Below are positions 15,889 to 23,574 of a stretch of DNA of 64,000 bases, in pieces. The notes under the pieces were generated by a model. The model ran no database searches. It saw only the letters and a list, made by a program, of their open reading frames with translations, and had not been told where the DNA came from. The stretch spans positions 1-64,000 of the forward strand of contig NZ_ARZY01000018.1 in the NCBI RefSeq assembly GCF_000568405.1. Direction: 5' to 3'. The position numbers were made by a program, and so were the translations under genes. Numbering within the stretch: the stretch's first letter is position 1; every line of letters starts with the position of its first letter. This stretch comes from Catenovulum agarivorans DS-2 (GTDB lineage: Bacteria > Pseudomonadota > Gammaproteobacteria > Enterobacterales > Alteromonadaceae).

Positions 15889-17488
15889 ATGAAAACCAGC
15901 AAAATAGTAGATAAATGGGGCAACCCCATTAACCTTGAATTAGAAGAGGTTCAAACCGAATCTAGTGCCAAGCTCGCGCAATTACATAATCATTATGGCG
16001 ATCACCCAAGCGGCGGTTTAACCCCAGCTAAAGCTAACCCCAGCTAAAGCCGCCAGTATTTTACGCGAAGCCGAACGAGGCCAATTAATTGCTCAGTGTG
16101 AATTAGCCGAAGACATAGAAGAAAAAGACGCGCATGTACAATCAGAGCTAGGCAAACGCCGTTTAGCCATGCAGTCAGTGCCGTGGAATATAGTGCCGCC
16201 CCCTAATGCCAGCGCAGCAGAACAACGCGACGCACAAATGATAGAAGAACTCCTACGCAATGCCACCTGGTTAGACGAAGCCATATTTGATGCAGGCGAT
16301 GGCATTTTAAAAGGCTTTAGCAACCAAGAGCTGGTATGGGACTTTTACGACAACACCCATATTATTGAGGCGTGTGAATATCGCGACCCATCTTGGTTCC
16401 AGGTTAACCCAAATAACCGCAACGAGATAACTTTGCGCGACGGTTCGCATGAGGGTGAAGCCCTGCGGCCGTTCGGTTGGTTGGCACATCAACATAAATC
16501 AAAATCGGGTTACGTATCGCGGCATGGTTTAATTCGGGTGCTTGTGTGGCCATTCTTATTTAAAAATTATTCAGTGCGCGATTTAGCCGAGTTTTTAGAG
16601 ATTTATGGTTTACCGCTGCGCCTGGGTAAATACCCAGCAGGTGCCAGCGAAAAAGAAAAACTGACATTGCTGCGTGCAGTTATGAGCATAGGCCATAACG
16701 CAGGCGGTATTATACCCCAAGGCATGGCACTTGAATTTGAAAAAGCGGCAGACGGTGCAAGCGACCCTTTTATGGCTATGGTCAATTGGTGTGAAAAATC
16801 GCAGAGTAAAGCCATATTAGGCGGCACACTGACCAGCCAAGCTGACGGTAAAACCAGCACAAATGCGTTGGGTAATGTACACAACGAAGTGCGTACAGAA
16901 ATACGCGATGCCGATTTAAAACAACTGCAAAACACCTTAACACGCGATATTGTTTACCCGCTGTATGCACTGAATGGTAAGTCGTTTAACGGCCCAAGAC
17001 GCCACCCACGCTTTGAATTTGACACAACAGAGCCAGAAGAAATAGCGCAATTAGCTGAGCCACTGGCTAAGTTTGTTGAAATGGGCATGCGTATACCCAC
17101 CCAATGGTTACACGAAAAAACCAAAATACCAGAGGCAGGCAAAAACGAAGCCGTATTAAGTTTTAACAGCGGCTTTAACAATGCAAAGCCAGCAATAGAC
17201 CCTGCACAACTCAAAGGCTTTGCCGCTTTGCGCCGCGAAAGCATAGAGCCGTTTGCCGACCAATTGGCGATAGAGCAAGCGTTAGATAGTTTAAGCGCAG
17301 GCGAATTTGACCAGCAAATGCTGGGTATTTTAAAACCCTTATTTGATGCAGCAGAGCAAAACCCCGAAAGCTTAAAAGCGCAGTTAAGCCAGGTATGGCC
17401 AGCAATGGACGATGCCGAGTTTACCCAACGTTTAGCGCAAGTGTTATTTGTGGGCGAGCTGTGGGGGCAAATAAATGCCGACAGTTGA
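15889..17488 (+). pseudogene. Portal protein (Mu gp29-like, DUF935), frameshifted
   Basis: The gene starts at the ATG at 15889 with AGGAA upstream and reads MKTSKIVDKW onward to a premature TAA at 16045-16047. A perfect 16-bp tandem duplication at 16019-16050 causes this shift; removing one copy restores 527 residues in one frame (GGLTPAKAASILREAE across the joint), as in Mu gp29. Downstream the frame is intact to 17488, and translation could restart at the ATG at 16169 but would lack the first 88 residues. The portal forms the DNA-entry vertex and is essential, so this lesion should stop virion assembly unless the duplication is lost. Confidence 0.9.
16019..16050. repeat. Perfect 16-bp tandem duplication in the portal gene
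   Basis: TAACCCCAGCTAAAGC occurs twice in a row. Because 16 is not a multiple of three, it shifts the reading frame by one. Such duplications can revert by slippage or recombination. Confidence 0.98.
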
Positions 17489-18839
17489 TTTGCAAACAGC
17501 GTTTAAACAACCGCCAAAAGATGCGGTGGCTTATTTTCGCTCAAAAGGTTTTACCGTATCGGACAACTGGTGGGAAGTATGGCAAGGCGCACATGCTAAA
17601 GCTTTCACTGTGGCTAAAGCCATGCGAATGGATGTGCTAGAAGATATACGCAAAGGGTTAGATCAAGCACTCGCGCAAGGTAAAACCGCAAAACAGTTTA
17701 CTGATGAGCTTGCACCGCTTTTAAAAAACAAAGGTTGGTGGGGCAAACAAATATGGGCGGATAGCGAGGGCAATGCGCGTGAAGTGCAACTGGGCAGCTA
17801 CCACCGCTTACGCAATATTTACCGCATTAATTTACAAACTGCGTATATGTCAGGCCGTTATCGTCGCCAATTGGAAGGCGCTAAAACTCGCCCATACTGG
17901 ATGTATGTTGCCATATTAGACGGCCAAACCCGCCCAACGCACCGCACCCTAAACGGTAAAGTGTTTAGGTTTGATGACCCAATATGGCAAGTAATATACC
18001 CACCTAATGGCTGGGGCTGTCGTTGCCGCGTTCGTGCCTTAACCGAGGCGCAAGTTAAACGCATGGGCCTACAAGTTGAACAAGGCGAGCAATACATACA
18101 AGACATTCAAGCTGAAGCAGGCACAGACAAAACCACAGGCGAAGTGATAGAGGTTGACCACAAACAAATAAACTTACCCAACGGCAAAAGTATGCGCCCT
18201 GATGTGGGGTGGGCACATAACCCAGGAGAAGCCGCCTTTGGAACAGACATGGCCATAGCGCAAAAAATTGGCCGTGTGCAAGATATTGATTTACGTAGCC
18301 AAACCATACAGGCGTTAAATAATAGCCCTGAGCGCGAGGCAGTGTTTAGGCAATGGGTGTCACAAAAATTACAGAAAATAGAAAAGCATCAAGAGCTGCA
18401 AGCAGCCAGAGAGTTTGATCGTTTGCGTGAAATAGGCATGACACCAGAAGCCTCTGCAGTAGTGGGCTTTTTGCCCGATGATGTATTTAATTATTTAGCT
18501 GATAAAAAGGTAAATGCATCACGAGTTGTGATGATAAGTGAGCGACAATTAGCTCATGCAAATAGACCTAAGCACAAGCGTGATGATGTTGATGTGCCAT
18601 TGCATGAATACGAAAACCTTGTTGACTGGATAAACAACAGCAATGCACAAATTTTGTTTGAACCTGCAGGTAAAGCGTTAATTTATGTAATTGATAAGGG
18701 AGATGAGGCAATTAAAGTGGTTGTTAGTTTTAATGCAAAAAACAGCAAAGGTTTAGACATGTTTATTACAACGTATCGTACGCCAATGGATTCGGTAAAA
18801 AGTGACATATTAGGTGGAAAGCTTGAGGTTATACGGTAG
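17475..18839 (+). CDS. F: MuF head morphogenesis protein with nuclease-like C-terminal domain
   Basis: 454 residues. Residues 1-230 are the Phage_Mu_F domain (VAILDGQTRPTHRTLNGKVF and PPNGWGCRCRVRAL, the family signature) that joins the portal to the head. Residues 331-454 form a separate domain: ISERQLAHANRPKHKRD, ALIYVIDKG, IKVVVSFNAK and ITTYRTP resemble the phage BECR nuclease fold (PBECR families), which caps many MuF proteins as a polymorphic toxin. Conserved-looking H361, R364 and T/R in TTYRT are candidate active-site residues. The last 30 codons look unlike Mu. The stop codon overlaps the first tRNA-like gene on the opposite strand. The toxin activity is inference. Confidence 0.85.
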   Translation: MPTVDLQTAFKQPPKDAVAYFRSKGFTVSDNWWEVWQGAHAKAFTVAKAMRMDVLEDIRKGLDQALAQGKTAKQFTDELAPLLKNKGWWGKQIWADSEGNAREVQLGSYHRLRNIYRINLQTAYMSGRYRRQLEGAKTRPYWMYVAILDGQTRPTHRTLNGKVFRFDDPIWQVIYPPNGWGCRCRVRALTEAQVKRMGLQVEQGEQYIQDIQAEAGTDKTTGEVIEVDHKQINLPNGKSMRPDVGWAHNPGEAAFGTDMAIAQKIGRVQDIDLRSQTIQALNNSPEREAVFRQWVSQKLQKIEKHQELQAAREFDRLREIGMTPEASAVVGFLPDDVFNYLADKKVNASRVVMISERQLAHANRPKHKRDDVDVPLHEYENLVDWINNSNAQILFEPAGKALIYVIDKGDEAIKVVVSFNAKNSKGLDMFITTYRTPMDSVKSDILGGKLEVIR

Positions 18840-18906
18840 GGTGAGACTCGAACTCACATCACAGCGCCAAAGGCACTGCCCCTTTCCCATCGGGGAACAC
18901 TACCGC
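18833..18906 (-). ncRNA. tRNA-like RNA 1
   Basis: Read on the minus strand: acceptor stem CGGTAG / CTACCG, D-arm CCCC / GGGG with loop GATGGGAAA, T-arm GTGAG / CTCAC with loop TTCGAGT, and a central arm CAGTGCC-TTT-GGCGCTG. The length is 74 nt. The central hairpin is closed to a three-base loop, or a 7-base loop CCTTTGG with C instead of the invariant U33; the nominal anticodon is UUU. No CCA is encoded. Its 3' end overlaps the stop codon of the MuF gene. The pairing is seen; whether it is charged, processed or functional is not. Confidence 0.65.
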
Positions 18907-18913
18907 TTTAGTA

Positions 18914-18942
18914 ATTATAGTTTAAATTTTAGGAGCTAACAA
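18914..18942 (-). promoter_or_regulatory. Sigma70 promoter for tRNA-like RNA 1
   Basis: TTGTTA (18942-18937), 17-bp spacer, TATAAT (18919-18914), ending eight bases before the RNA 1 acceptor stem. It is antisense to the late operon. The same bases on the plus strand contain AGGAG and TTG, a mimic of the gpG start region. Confidence 0.75.
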
Positions 18943-18974
18943 TTGATACGTGTATACAAAAGAGATGTAATATG

Positions 18975-19047
18975 TGCGGTGGACAGGAATTGAACCTGCC
19001 TACGCTAGCAATGCTAGCCCCATCACCAGGTTTAGGCACACACCGCA
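18975..19047 (-). ncRNA. tRNA-like RNA 2
   Basis: 73 nt. Acceptor stem TGCGGTG / CACCGCA (7 bp, perfect), T-arm GCAGG / CCTGT with loop TTCAATT, and a central hairpin GCTAGC-ATT-GCTAGC, a 6-bp perfect stem. The D-arm is poor although a GGT is present. The anticodon position would read AUU with C at position 33. No CCA is encoded. It lies 13 bases downstream of RNA 3 with no promoter between, so the two are probably one transcript. Confidence 0.6.
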
Positions 19048-19060
19048 CAATTACAAAGTA

Positions 19061-19140
19061 TCGGTAGTGCAGGAATCGAACCTACATCAATACATGGCCT
19101 CGTCAGGCTTGTACCCCGTTACCAGTCCGGGCAACTACCG
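19061..19140 (-). ncRNA. tRNA-like RNA 3
   Basis: 80 nt. Acceptor stem CGGTAGT / ACTACCG (7 bp), D-arm CCCG / CGGG with loop GACTGGTAA (typical GG), T-arm GTAGG / CCTGC with loop TTCGATT. The anticodon region is enlarged: TACA / TGTA encloses a GCCT-GACG-AGGC hairpin, so no normal seven-base loop forms. No CCA is encoded. It shares the GCGGTAGT start and its promoter region with RNA 1, so the two are duplicates that diverged. Confidence 0.65.
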
Positions 19141-19149
19141 CGTGGATAA

Positions 19150-19178
19150 ATCATAGTTTAAAAAGTAGGCTTTAACAA
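19150..19178 (-). promoter_or_regulatory. Sigma70 promoter for tRNA-like RNAs 3 and 2
   Basis: TTGTTA (19178-19173), 17-bp spacer, TATGAT (19155-19150). The 30-bp region matches the promoter at 18914-18942 at 23 positions. Its -35 box lies one base from the gpG start codon, so antisense transcription would start within the gpG leader. Confidence 0.72.
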
Positions 19179-19179
19179 T

Positions 19180-19635
19180 ATGAGCAATCAAATACAGGTA
19201 GAACACAATAGCACAGCCGTTATTGATGTATTACAGCAAATAGCCGACAAAATGGACGACTTAACCCCAGCTATGCAAGAAGCAGCAGCAACGTTGGAAG
19301 ATGCTGCCGAGCAAGCTTTTTCCGATGAACGCGCACCCACAGGCGAGCCTTGGGAAGCGTTAAGCGACAATTACTTAAAACAAAATCCCAAACGTGTGGG
19401 TGGTCAAATACTGCAGGTATCGGCTGGCGGCTTAGCTGCAAGCATAGAATCAGACTATGGCGATACCTGGGCCAGTATTGGCAGTAACAAAGTATATGCG
19501 GCTATTCATCAGTTTGGTGGAACGCCTGAAATGCCAGCTGGCCCACGCAATATTCCAGCTCGCCCTTACCTTGGTTTAGATAGTCAGTCAGAAAATGATT
19601 TATTAGAAATATTAGGCGGTTTTTTACTAGATTGA
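19180..19635 (+). CDS. G: Virion morphogenesis / tail completion protein (Mu gpG-like)
   Basis: 151 residues. It follows the phage virion morphogenesis family pattern (QIADKMDDLTPAMQEAAATL, WEALSDNYL, IHQFGGTPEMPAGPRNIPARPYLGL). In Mu and P2-like phages it helps finish the tail and join it to the head. Shine-Dalgarno is weak (TAGG). It follows the tRNA-like cluster, which separates it from MuF by 340 bp; in Mu the two genes are close. Confidence 0.87.
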   Translation: MSNQIQVEHNSTAVIDVLQQIADKMDDLTPAMQEAAATLEDAAEQAFSDERAPTGEPWEALSDNYLKQNPKRVGGQILQVSAGGLAASIESDYGDTWASIGSNKVYAAIHQFGGTPEMPAGPRNIPARPYLGLDSQSENDLLEILGGFLLD

Positions 19636-19805
19636 TAAAATGCGCTAAAACGCCCTAAATCGCCTTTTAAGCGCACCATTTATTTTTTGCTTGTCATTGA
19701 GTGTTTTAAGATGAAACAATAGCTCAGAAATCGACAGAAATTAAACCAGCAATATTCCCGCAGCCAATTTTTACCAAACCCCGCAAAAATTACAAAATAC
19801 CCATT

Positions 19806-19858
19806 AAAAAACCTTTAACTCAGGTTATATGACCTAATCAGCTTTAGCCCATTAACCT
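19806..19858 (+). promoter_or_regulatory. Late promoter, second Mor-type site
   Basis: ACCTTTAACTCAGGTTATAT then GACC (19811-19834) repeats the site at 11961-11984; the TAAC-N4-GTTA dyad is kept. A -10-like TTAACCT follows about 20 bp later. The 269-bp gap it sits in (19636-19904) otherwise holds only AT-rich DNA with a short GC-rich stutter (CGCTAAAACGCCCTAAATCG) at 19652. Confidence 0.65.
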
Positions 19859-19904
19859 ACAGCTCAATCGAATTGATTTTGTTTAATCAACTTGGAGCTG
19901 AACC

Positions 19905-21008
19905 ATGTTTGAAAACCCGCTTGCCATATTAACCGCAACTCAAATGCCAGGTATGGCTGTATTAACCAGTGAGTTAAATACAGCAGATAACGACGGCTGG
20001 GTGCAGTTGTTACCAGATGGCGAGTTTAGTGCAATTGATGGCCGCCCACATGATGTGCCCAATAAAAAATGGAAGCTCACACCAGAGCGCGCACAGCAGC
20101 TTATTAGCCAAGCGCAATTACGCGCAAACGACTTAGTAATTGACTACGAACACCAAACCTTGCAAGCCGACAAAAACGGCAACCCAGCGCCCGCCAGTGG
20201 CTTTTTTAAAGATATGGAATATCGCCCAGGCAAAGGTTTGTACATAAAACCTAAATGGACAGAGCGCGCACAGGCTTTTTTAAAAAATGGTGAGTATCGC
20301 TATATCTCGGCGGTTTTTCCCTACGACAAACAAACAGGTGAGCCAACAGAAATACGCATGGCCGCGCTAACCAATTACCCAGGACTTGACGGCATGGATG
20401 CTATTGCTGCGCTGGCGGCTGAAAAATTTACCCAACACCCATCCAACACGGGAGCACCCGAAATGAACCAACACTTAAAAAACTTACTGGCCAAACTTGG
20501 TATTGAAGTTGGCGATGAAATGACAGACGAACAAGGTCTGGCCGCGTTAACTGCGTTAGCAGGTTTGCAAGCTAAAGCCAAACAAGCAGATGAGTTAACC
20601 GACCAAGTTGCTGCGTTAAAAGCCAGCCCAGGTAATGTCGATTTAGCCCAATATGTGCCTATTGCAACTTACAACGCAGTGGTTGGTGAATTGGCGGTAT
20701 TGCGCCAAGACTCAAACACCCAATCAATTGAAAGCTTAATTGCTGACGCTCAAGCCGAAGGCAAAATTGTAGCTGCCGAAACTGACTATTTAACCAAGCT
20801 AGGCAAAGAAAACGGTGTGGCCGTTTTAAAAGGTGTATTAGATGCCCGCCCAGCTATTGCAGCGTTAAAAGGCAAACAAACCACACAAACCAAACCGCCT
20901 CAAGATGATAACGCCAAGGGCAATTTAACCGCTGAAGATTTAGCTGTACTTAAAGCAACTGGTTTAAGTGAAGACGAATTTTTAGCCGCACGCAAAGCTC
21001 AGGCGTAA
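19905..21008 (+). CDS. I: Head protease with internal scaffold (Mu gpI/gpZ-like)
   Basis: 367 residues. The N-terminal half (DLVIDYEHQTLQADKNGNPA, AFLKNGEYRYISAVFPYD) is the Mu I protease domain. An internal ATG at 20463 with GGAG ten bases upstream begins MNQHLKNLLAKLGIEV and would give the scaffold protein in the same frame, as Mu Z does. The C-terminus is Glu/Lys-rich. GGAG precedes the gene start at 19905. It is the first gene after the second late promoter. Confidence 0.9.
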   Translation: MFENPLAILTATQMPGMAVLTSELNTADNDGWVQLLPDGEFSAIDGRPHDVPNKKWKLTPERAQQLISQAQLRANDLVIDYEHQTLQADKNGNPAPASGFFKDMEYRPGKGLYIKPKWTERAQAFLKNGEYRYISAVFPYDKQTGEPTEIRMAALTNYPGLDGMDAIAALAAEKFTQHPSNTGAPEMNQHLKNLLAKLGIEVGDEMTDEQGLAALTALAGLQAKAKQADELTDQVAALKASPGNVDLAQYVPIATYNAVVGELAVLRQDSNTQSIESLIADAQAEGKIVAAETDYLTKLGKENGVAVLKGVLDARPAIAALKGKQTTQTKPPQDDNAKGNLTAEDLAVLKATGLSEDEFLAARKAQA

Positions 21009-21051
21009 GCGCGGGTTTTGTTTCATTAACTTAATTTAAAGGTTTAAAAAA

Positions 21052-21426
21052 ATGCCAGCAAAACGATTAAGCGGGAAACGCGCCTACCCAGTAAAAGCAG
21101 GTGCAGTGTTAACAGGTAATCGCCCCGTGTTATTGGCCGCAGGTTTGGCTATTGCGGTAACGGATAACAACTCGGCGTTAAGCGCAGGTGTTGCAACCAT
21201 GCTTGCAGACAATGCCAATGGCGCAGATAGCGCAATTATGGTGGAAGTAGACACAGGCGAGCATAAGTTTGTATCGGCGGATATCACTATCGATGACGTT
21301 GGCAGTGATGCCTATTTTGTTGACGATTTGAATGTGTCGATAGACAGCGATACCGATGGTCGTGCCAAAGCCGGAAAGATTACCCAAGTCGACTCTGACG
21401 GCGTTTGGGTTGAGTTAGGCGTTTAA
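21052..21426 (+). CDS. Head decoration protein (DUF2190-like, Mu gp33 position)
   Basis: 124 residues, mostly beta-strand with many Asp and Ala (YPVKAGAVLTGNRPVLLAAG). Position between protease/scaffold and capsid, size and composition fit the small head-decoration or DUF2190-type protein. No catalytic motif is expected. Confidence 0.75.
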   Translation: MPAKRLSGKRAYPVKAGAVLTGNRPVLLAAGLAIAVTDNNSALSAGVATMLADNANGADSAIMVEVDTGEHKFVSADITIDDVGSDAYFVDDLNVSIDSDTDGRAKAGKITQVDSDGVWVELGV

Positions 21427-21473
21427 CCGCTTAACTAAAACTGTAACCAAATTTACAAATTTAGGAGCCAGCA

Positions 21474-22367
21474 ATGGACATTACTAAACAAACCTTATCG
21501 TCACTTTATACTGCAGTAAACGCCGCTTTTGCGCGTGGTATTGCTATGCACTCACCGCAGTGGGAGCGTATTGCAACCGAAATGCCAAGCTCAACCAGTC
21601 AAGAAAATTACGAATGGCTGGGGGAGTTTTCTGCACTTAAAAAATGGATTGGTGAACGTCAAATCAACAAAGCCAAAGCGCACAGCTATGCCATTAAAAA
21701 CGAAAAGTACGAAGGCACCGAAGGTATCCCAGCCGACTACATTGAAGATAACCGCTACCCAGCGTTAATGAAAAAGTTTGAAGATATGGGTTATGCGGCA
21801 CAAACCCATCCTGATCAGTTGGTGTTTGCTTTGCTGGCCAATGGATTTACCCAAACTTGTTACGACGGCCAATACTTTTTTGACACTGACCACCCTGTTG
21901 GTAAAGAAGGCCAAGAACAGTCTGTTTCAAACATGCAAGCAGGTTCAAACGCCGCATGGTTTTTGTTAGACACGCGCCGCCCATTAAAACCACTCATTTT
22001 TCAAAAACGCCGCGACTATCGCCTACAAGCTAAAACCGATGCAGGCAATTCAGATCATGTGTTTATGACAGATGAATACTTATACGGTGTTGATGCGCGG
22101 GTAAACGCTGGCTTTGGTTTTTGGCAATTAGCCTTTGGCTCAAAAGCTACGCTTGACGAAAGCAACTTTAACAGCGCAATGGAAACCATGATGGGCTACG
22201 AGTCAGACCAAGGCCGCAAGCTGGGTGTAATGCCTAACTTGCTTGTAGTTGGCCCTAAAAATCGTGCTAAAGCAAAAGCTGTGATTGAAGCCGAAAACAA
22301 AGCCCAGGGCGAGAGCAACACCAACTTTAAAGCCGTTGACGTGTTAGTTGTGCCTTGGCTTGATTAA
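21474..22367 (+). CDS. T: Major capsid protein (Mu gpT-like)
   Basis: 297 residues, close to Mu gpT. The motifs MDITKQTLSSLYTAVNAAFA, WLGEFSALKKWIGER and TDHPVG are characteristic of the Mu gpT/HK97-fold capsid family. GGAGCCAGCA provides the ribosome site. A terminator-like hairpin lies just downstream. Confidence 0.93.
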   Translation: MDITKQTLSSLYTAVNAAFARGIAMHSPQWERIATEMPSSTSQENYEWLGEFSALKKWIGERQINKAKAHSYAIKNEKYEGTEGIPADYIEDNRYPALMKKFEDMGYAAQTHPDQLVFALLANGFTQTCYDGQYFFDTDHPVGKEGQEQSVSNMQAGSNAAWFLLDTRRPLKPLIFQKRRDYRLQAKTDAGNSDHVFMTDEYLYGVDARVNAGFGFWQLAFGSKATLDESNFNSAMETMMGYESDQGRKLGVMPNLLVVGPKNRAKAKAVIEAENKAQGESNTNFKAVDVLVVPWLD

Positions 22368-22392
22368 TACCCTGTGCTCGCAAGGATGAACC

Positions 22393-22413
22393 TTGGGCAA
22401 GGCAGCCCATTTT
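22393..22413 (+). terminator. Partial terminator after the capsid gene
   Basis: A short stem TGGGC / GCCCA with AAGGCA loop is followed by TTTTT. The weak stem suggests partial read-through, which would make capsid mRNA more abundant than that of the connector and tail genes. Confidence 0.55.
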
Positions 22414-22461
22414 TATTAATACCTATCATTTTGTACAAACCTAACTAGGGGAAACCATGAG

Positions 22462-22719
22462 ATGGCGAAGAAAATTATTGTTATTAGCGGCGCACACGCT
22501 GGCTATCGTCGGGCGGGCGTTAAGCTCAATCAAGGTCGTAACGAGTTTGATGAAAGCTGGTTCTCAGCGCAGCAACTGGCACAGCTTAAAGCAGATGAAA
22601 AACTTAGCGTATCTGAAGTTGAAGATAAACCAGATTCAAGTACAGATACGTCGGGGAAGCTGGACGCTAACCCATCACCAACCGGTGTAACTGGTAAGTC
22701 TAAGGCGAAAGCGGAGTAA
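22462..22719 (+). CDS. HI1506-like head protein (Mu gp35 position)
   Basis: 85 residues from the ATG at 22462; another ATG five bases upstream is out of frame. It begins MAKKIIVISGAHAGYRRAGV and has the acidic, Ser/Lys-rich tail of the gp35/HI1506 family. Role in the head unknown. Confidence 0.78.
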   Translation: MAKKIIVISGAHAGYRRAGVKLNQGRNEFDESWFSAQQLAQLKADEKLSVSEVEDKPDSSTDTSGKLDANPSPTGVTGKSKAKAE

Positions 22720-22725
22720 CACACT

Positions 22726-23145
22726 ATGTATGCGACTTTAGTGGATATGGTGGCGCGTTTTGGTGAAGACGAGCTAATGCTATTGGCTCAGCGCGACGAC
22801 AGCAGCGTTGAATTTAACGAAGTTGTTGACCAGGCATTACAAGACGCAACCGCCGAAATAAACGGCTATATCGCGGGTCGCTATACATTGCCATTGGCCA
22901 ATACACCTGAAGTTTTAAAGCGCAATTGTTGCGACATAGCGCGCTATTTGTTAAGTGACGACCGTGCACCTGAGCAAGTCGAAAAACGCTATAACGCAAC
23001 CATTAGCTTTTTACGCTCTGTTGGTAAAGGCGAGTTAAGTTTAGGGCTTGCCAATAACCAACCTAGCGAAAGTGTTGGCACTGTGGCTGTGATGATGTCA
23101 GACGGCCACACCTTTAGCCGCCAAAAGAGCAAAGGGTTTATCTAA
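22726..23145 (+). CDS. DUF1320 head-tail connector protein (Mu gp36-like)
   Basis: 139 residues. DMVARFGEDELMLLAQRDD, YIAGRYTLPLANTPEVLKRNC and IARYLL are diagnostic of DUF1320, the adaptor-like protein of Mu phages. It overlaps the next gene by one base. Confidence 0.9.
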   Translation: MYATLVDMVARFGEDELMLLAQRDDSSVEFNEVVDQALQDATAEINGYIAGRYTLPLANTPEVLKRNCCDIARYLLSDDRAPEQVEKRYNATISFLRSVGKGELSLGLANNQPSESVGTVAVMMSDGHTFSRQKSKGFI

Positions 23146-23570
23146 TGTTGGATATTGGCGACGACTACTTAGCCGCAGAGCCGCATTTAATCAGCGTGCT
23201 TGAAAAGGTTGAAGGCTTTAAAGATGTTTGTTCAACAAACGACTTAGCCGAAGTTGAAGAACGCAGCCAAAAAGCACCTTGTGCCCATGTTATTTATTTT
23301 GGCGACCGTGTACCCGATGTTTCAAATGGCGGTATACAAACCCAGGTCATGCAAATTTGGCTTGTGGTAATAGCGGTTCGCCAAGGTCGTGACACCAATG
23401 CAGAGGCTGGAAAGTTAATACGTGCAACGTTAAAGCAACTGCAAAAAGACAGTTTTGTGCCAAATGTTGGCGCACTTAACCGAATTAATTCACCCGCAAG
23501 ACCACGATATACCAAAGGTTTTGCATATTACCCACTGGCGTTTAGCGTCAATTTTAGACTAAGAGGATAA
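23145..23570 (+). CDS. DUF1834 tail terminator protein (Mu gp37-like)
   Basis: 141 residues. The pattern PCAHVIYFGDRVPD ... VVIAVRQGRD ... TLKQLQKD and the Tyr-rich end fit DUF1834. By position it closes the tail tube. In the native gene order of D3112-type phages it is followed directly by the tail tube gene, as here. Confidence 0.88.
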   Translation: MLDIGDDYLAAEPHLISVLEKVEGFKDVCSTNDLAEVEERSQKAPCAHVIYFGDRVPDVSNGGIQTQVMQIWLVVIAVRQGRDTNAEAGKLIRATLKQLQKDSFVPNVGALNRINSPARPRYTKGFAYYPLAFSVNFRLRG

Positions 23571-23574
23571 CCAC

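Noticed and set aside
16169-17488. Intact portal gene starting at 16169
   Set aside because: The upstream 88 codons with the portal N-terminus are present in the other frame, split by a 16-bp duplication.
18833-19140. Ordinary functional tRNA genes
   Set aside because: Acceptor and T-arms fit, but anticodon arms are abnormal, U33 is missing and CCA is not encoded, so they are called tRNA-like only.
18974-19156. Open frame of 60 codons on the plus strand (GIEPAYASNASPITRF...)
   Set aside because: This is the translated antisense of tRNA-like genes, a known false-gene pattern; no ribosome site and the minus-strand RNAs explain it.
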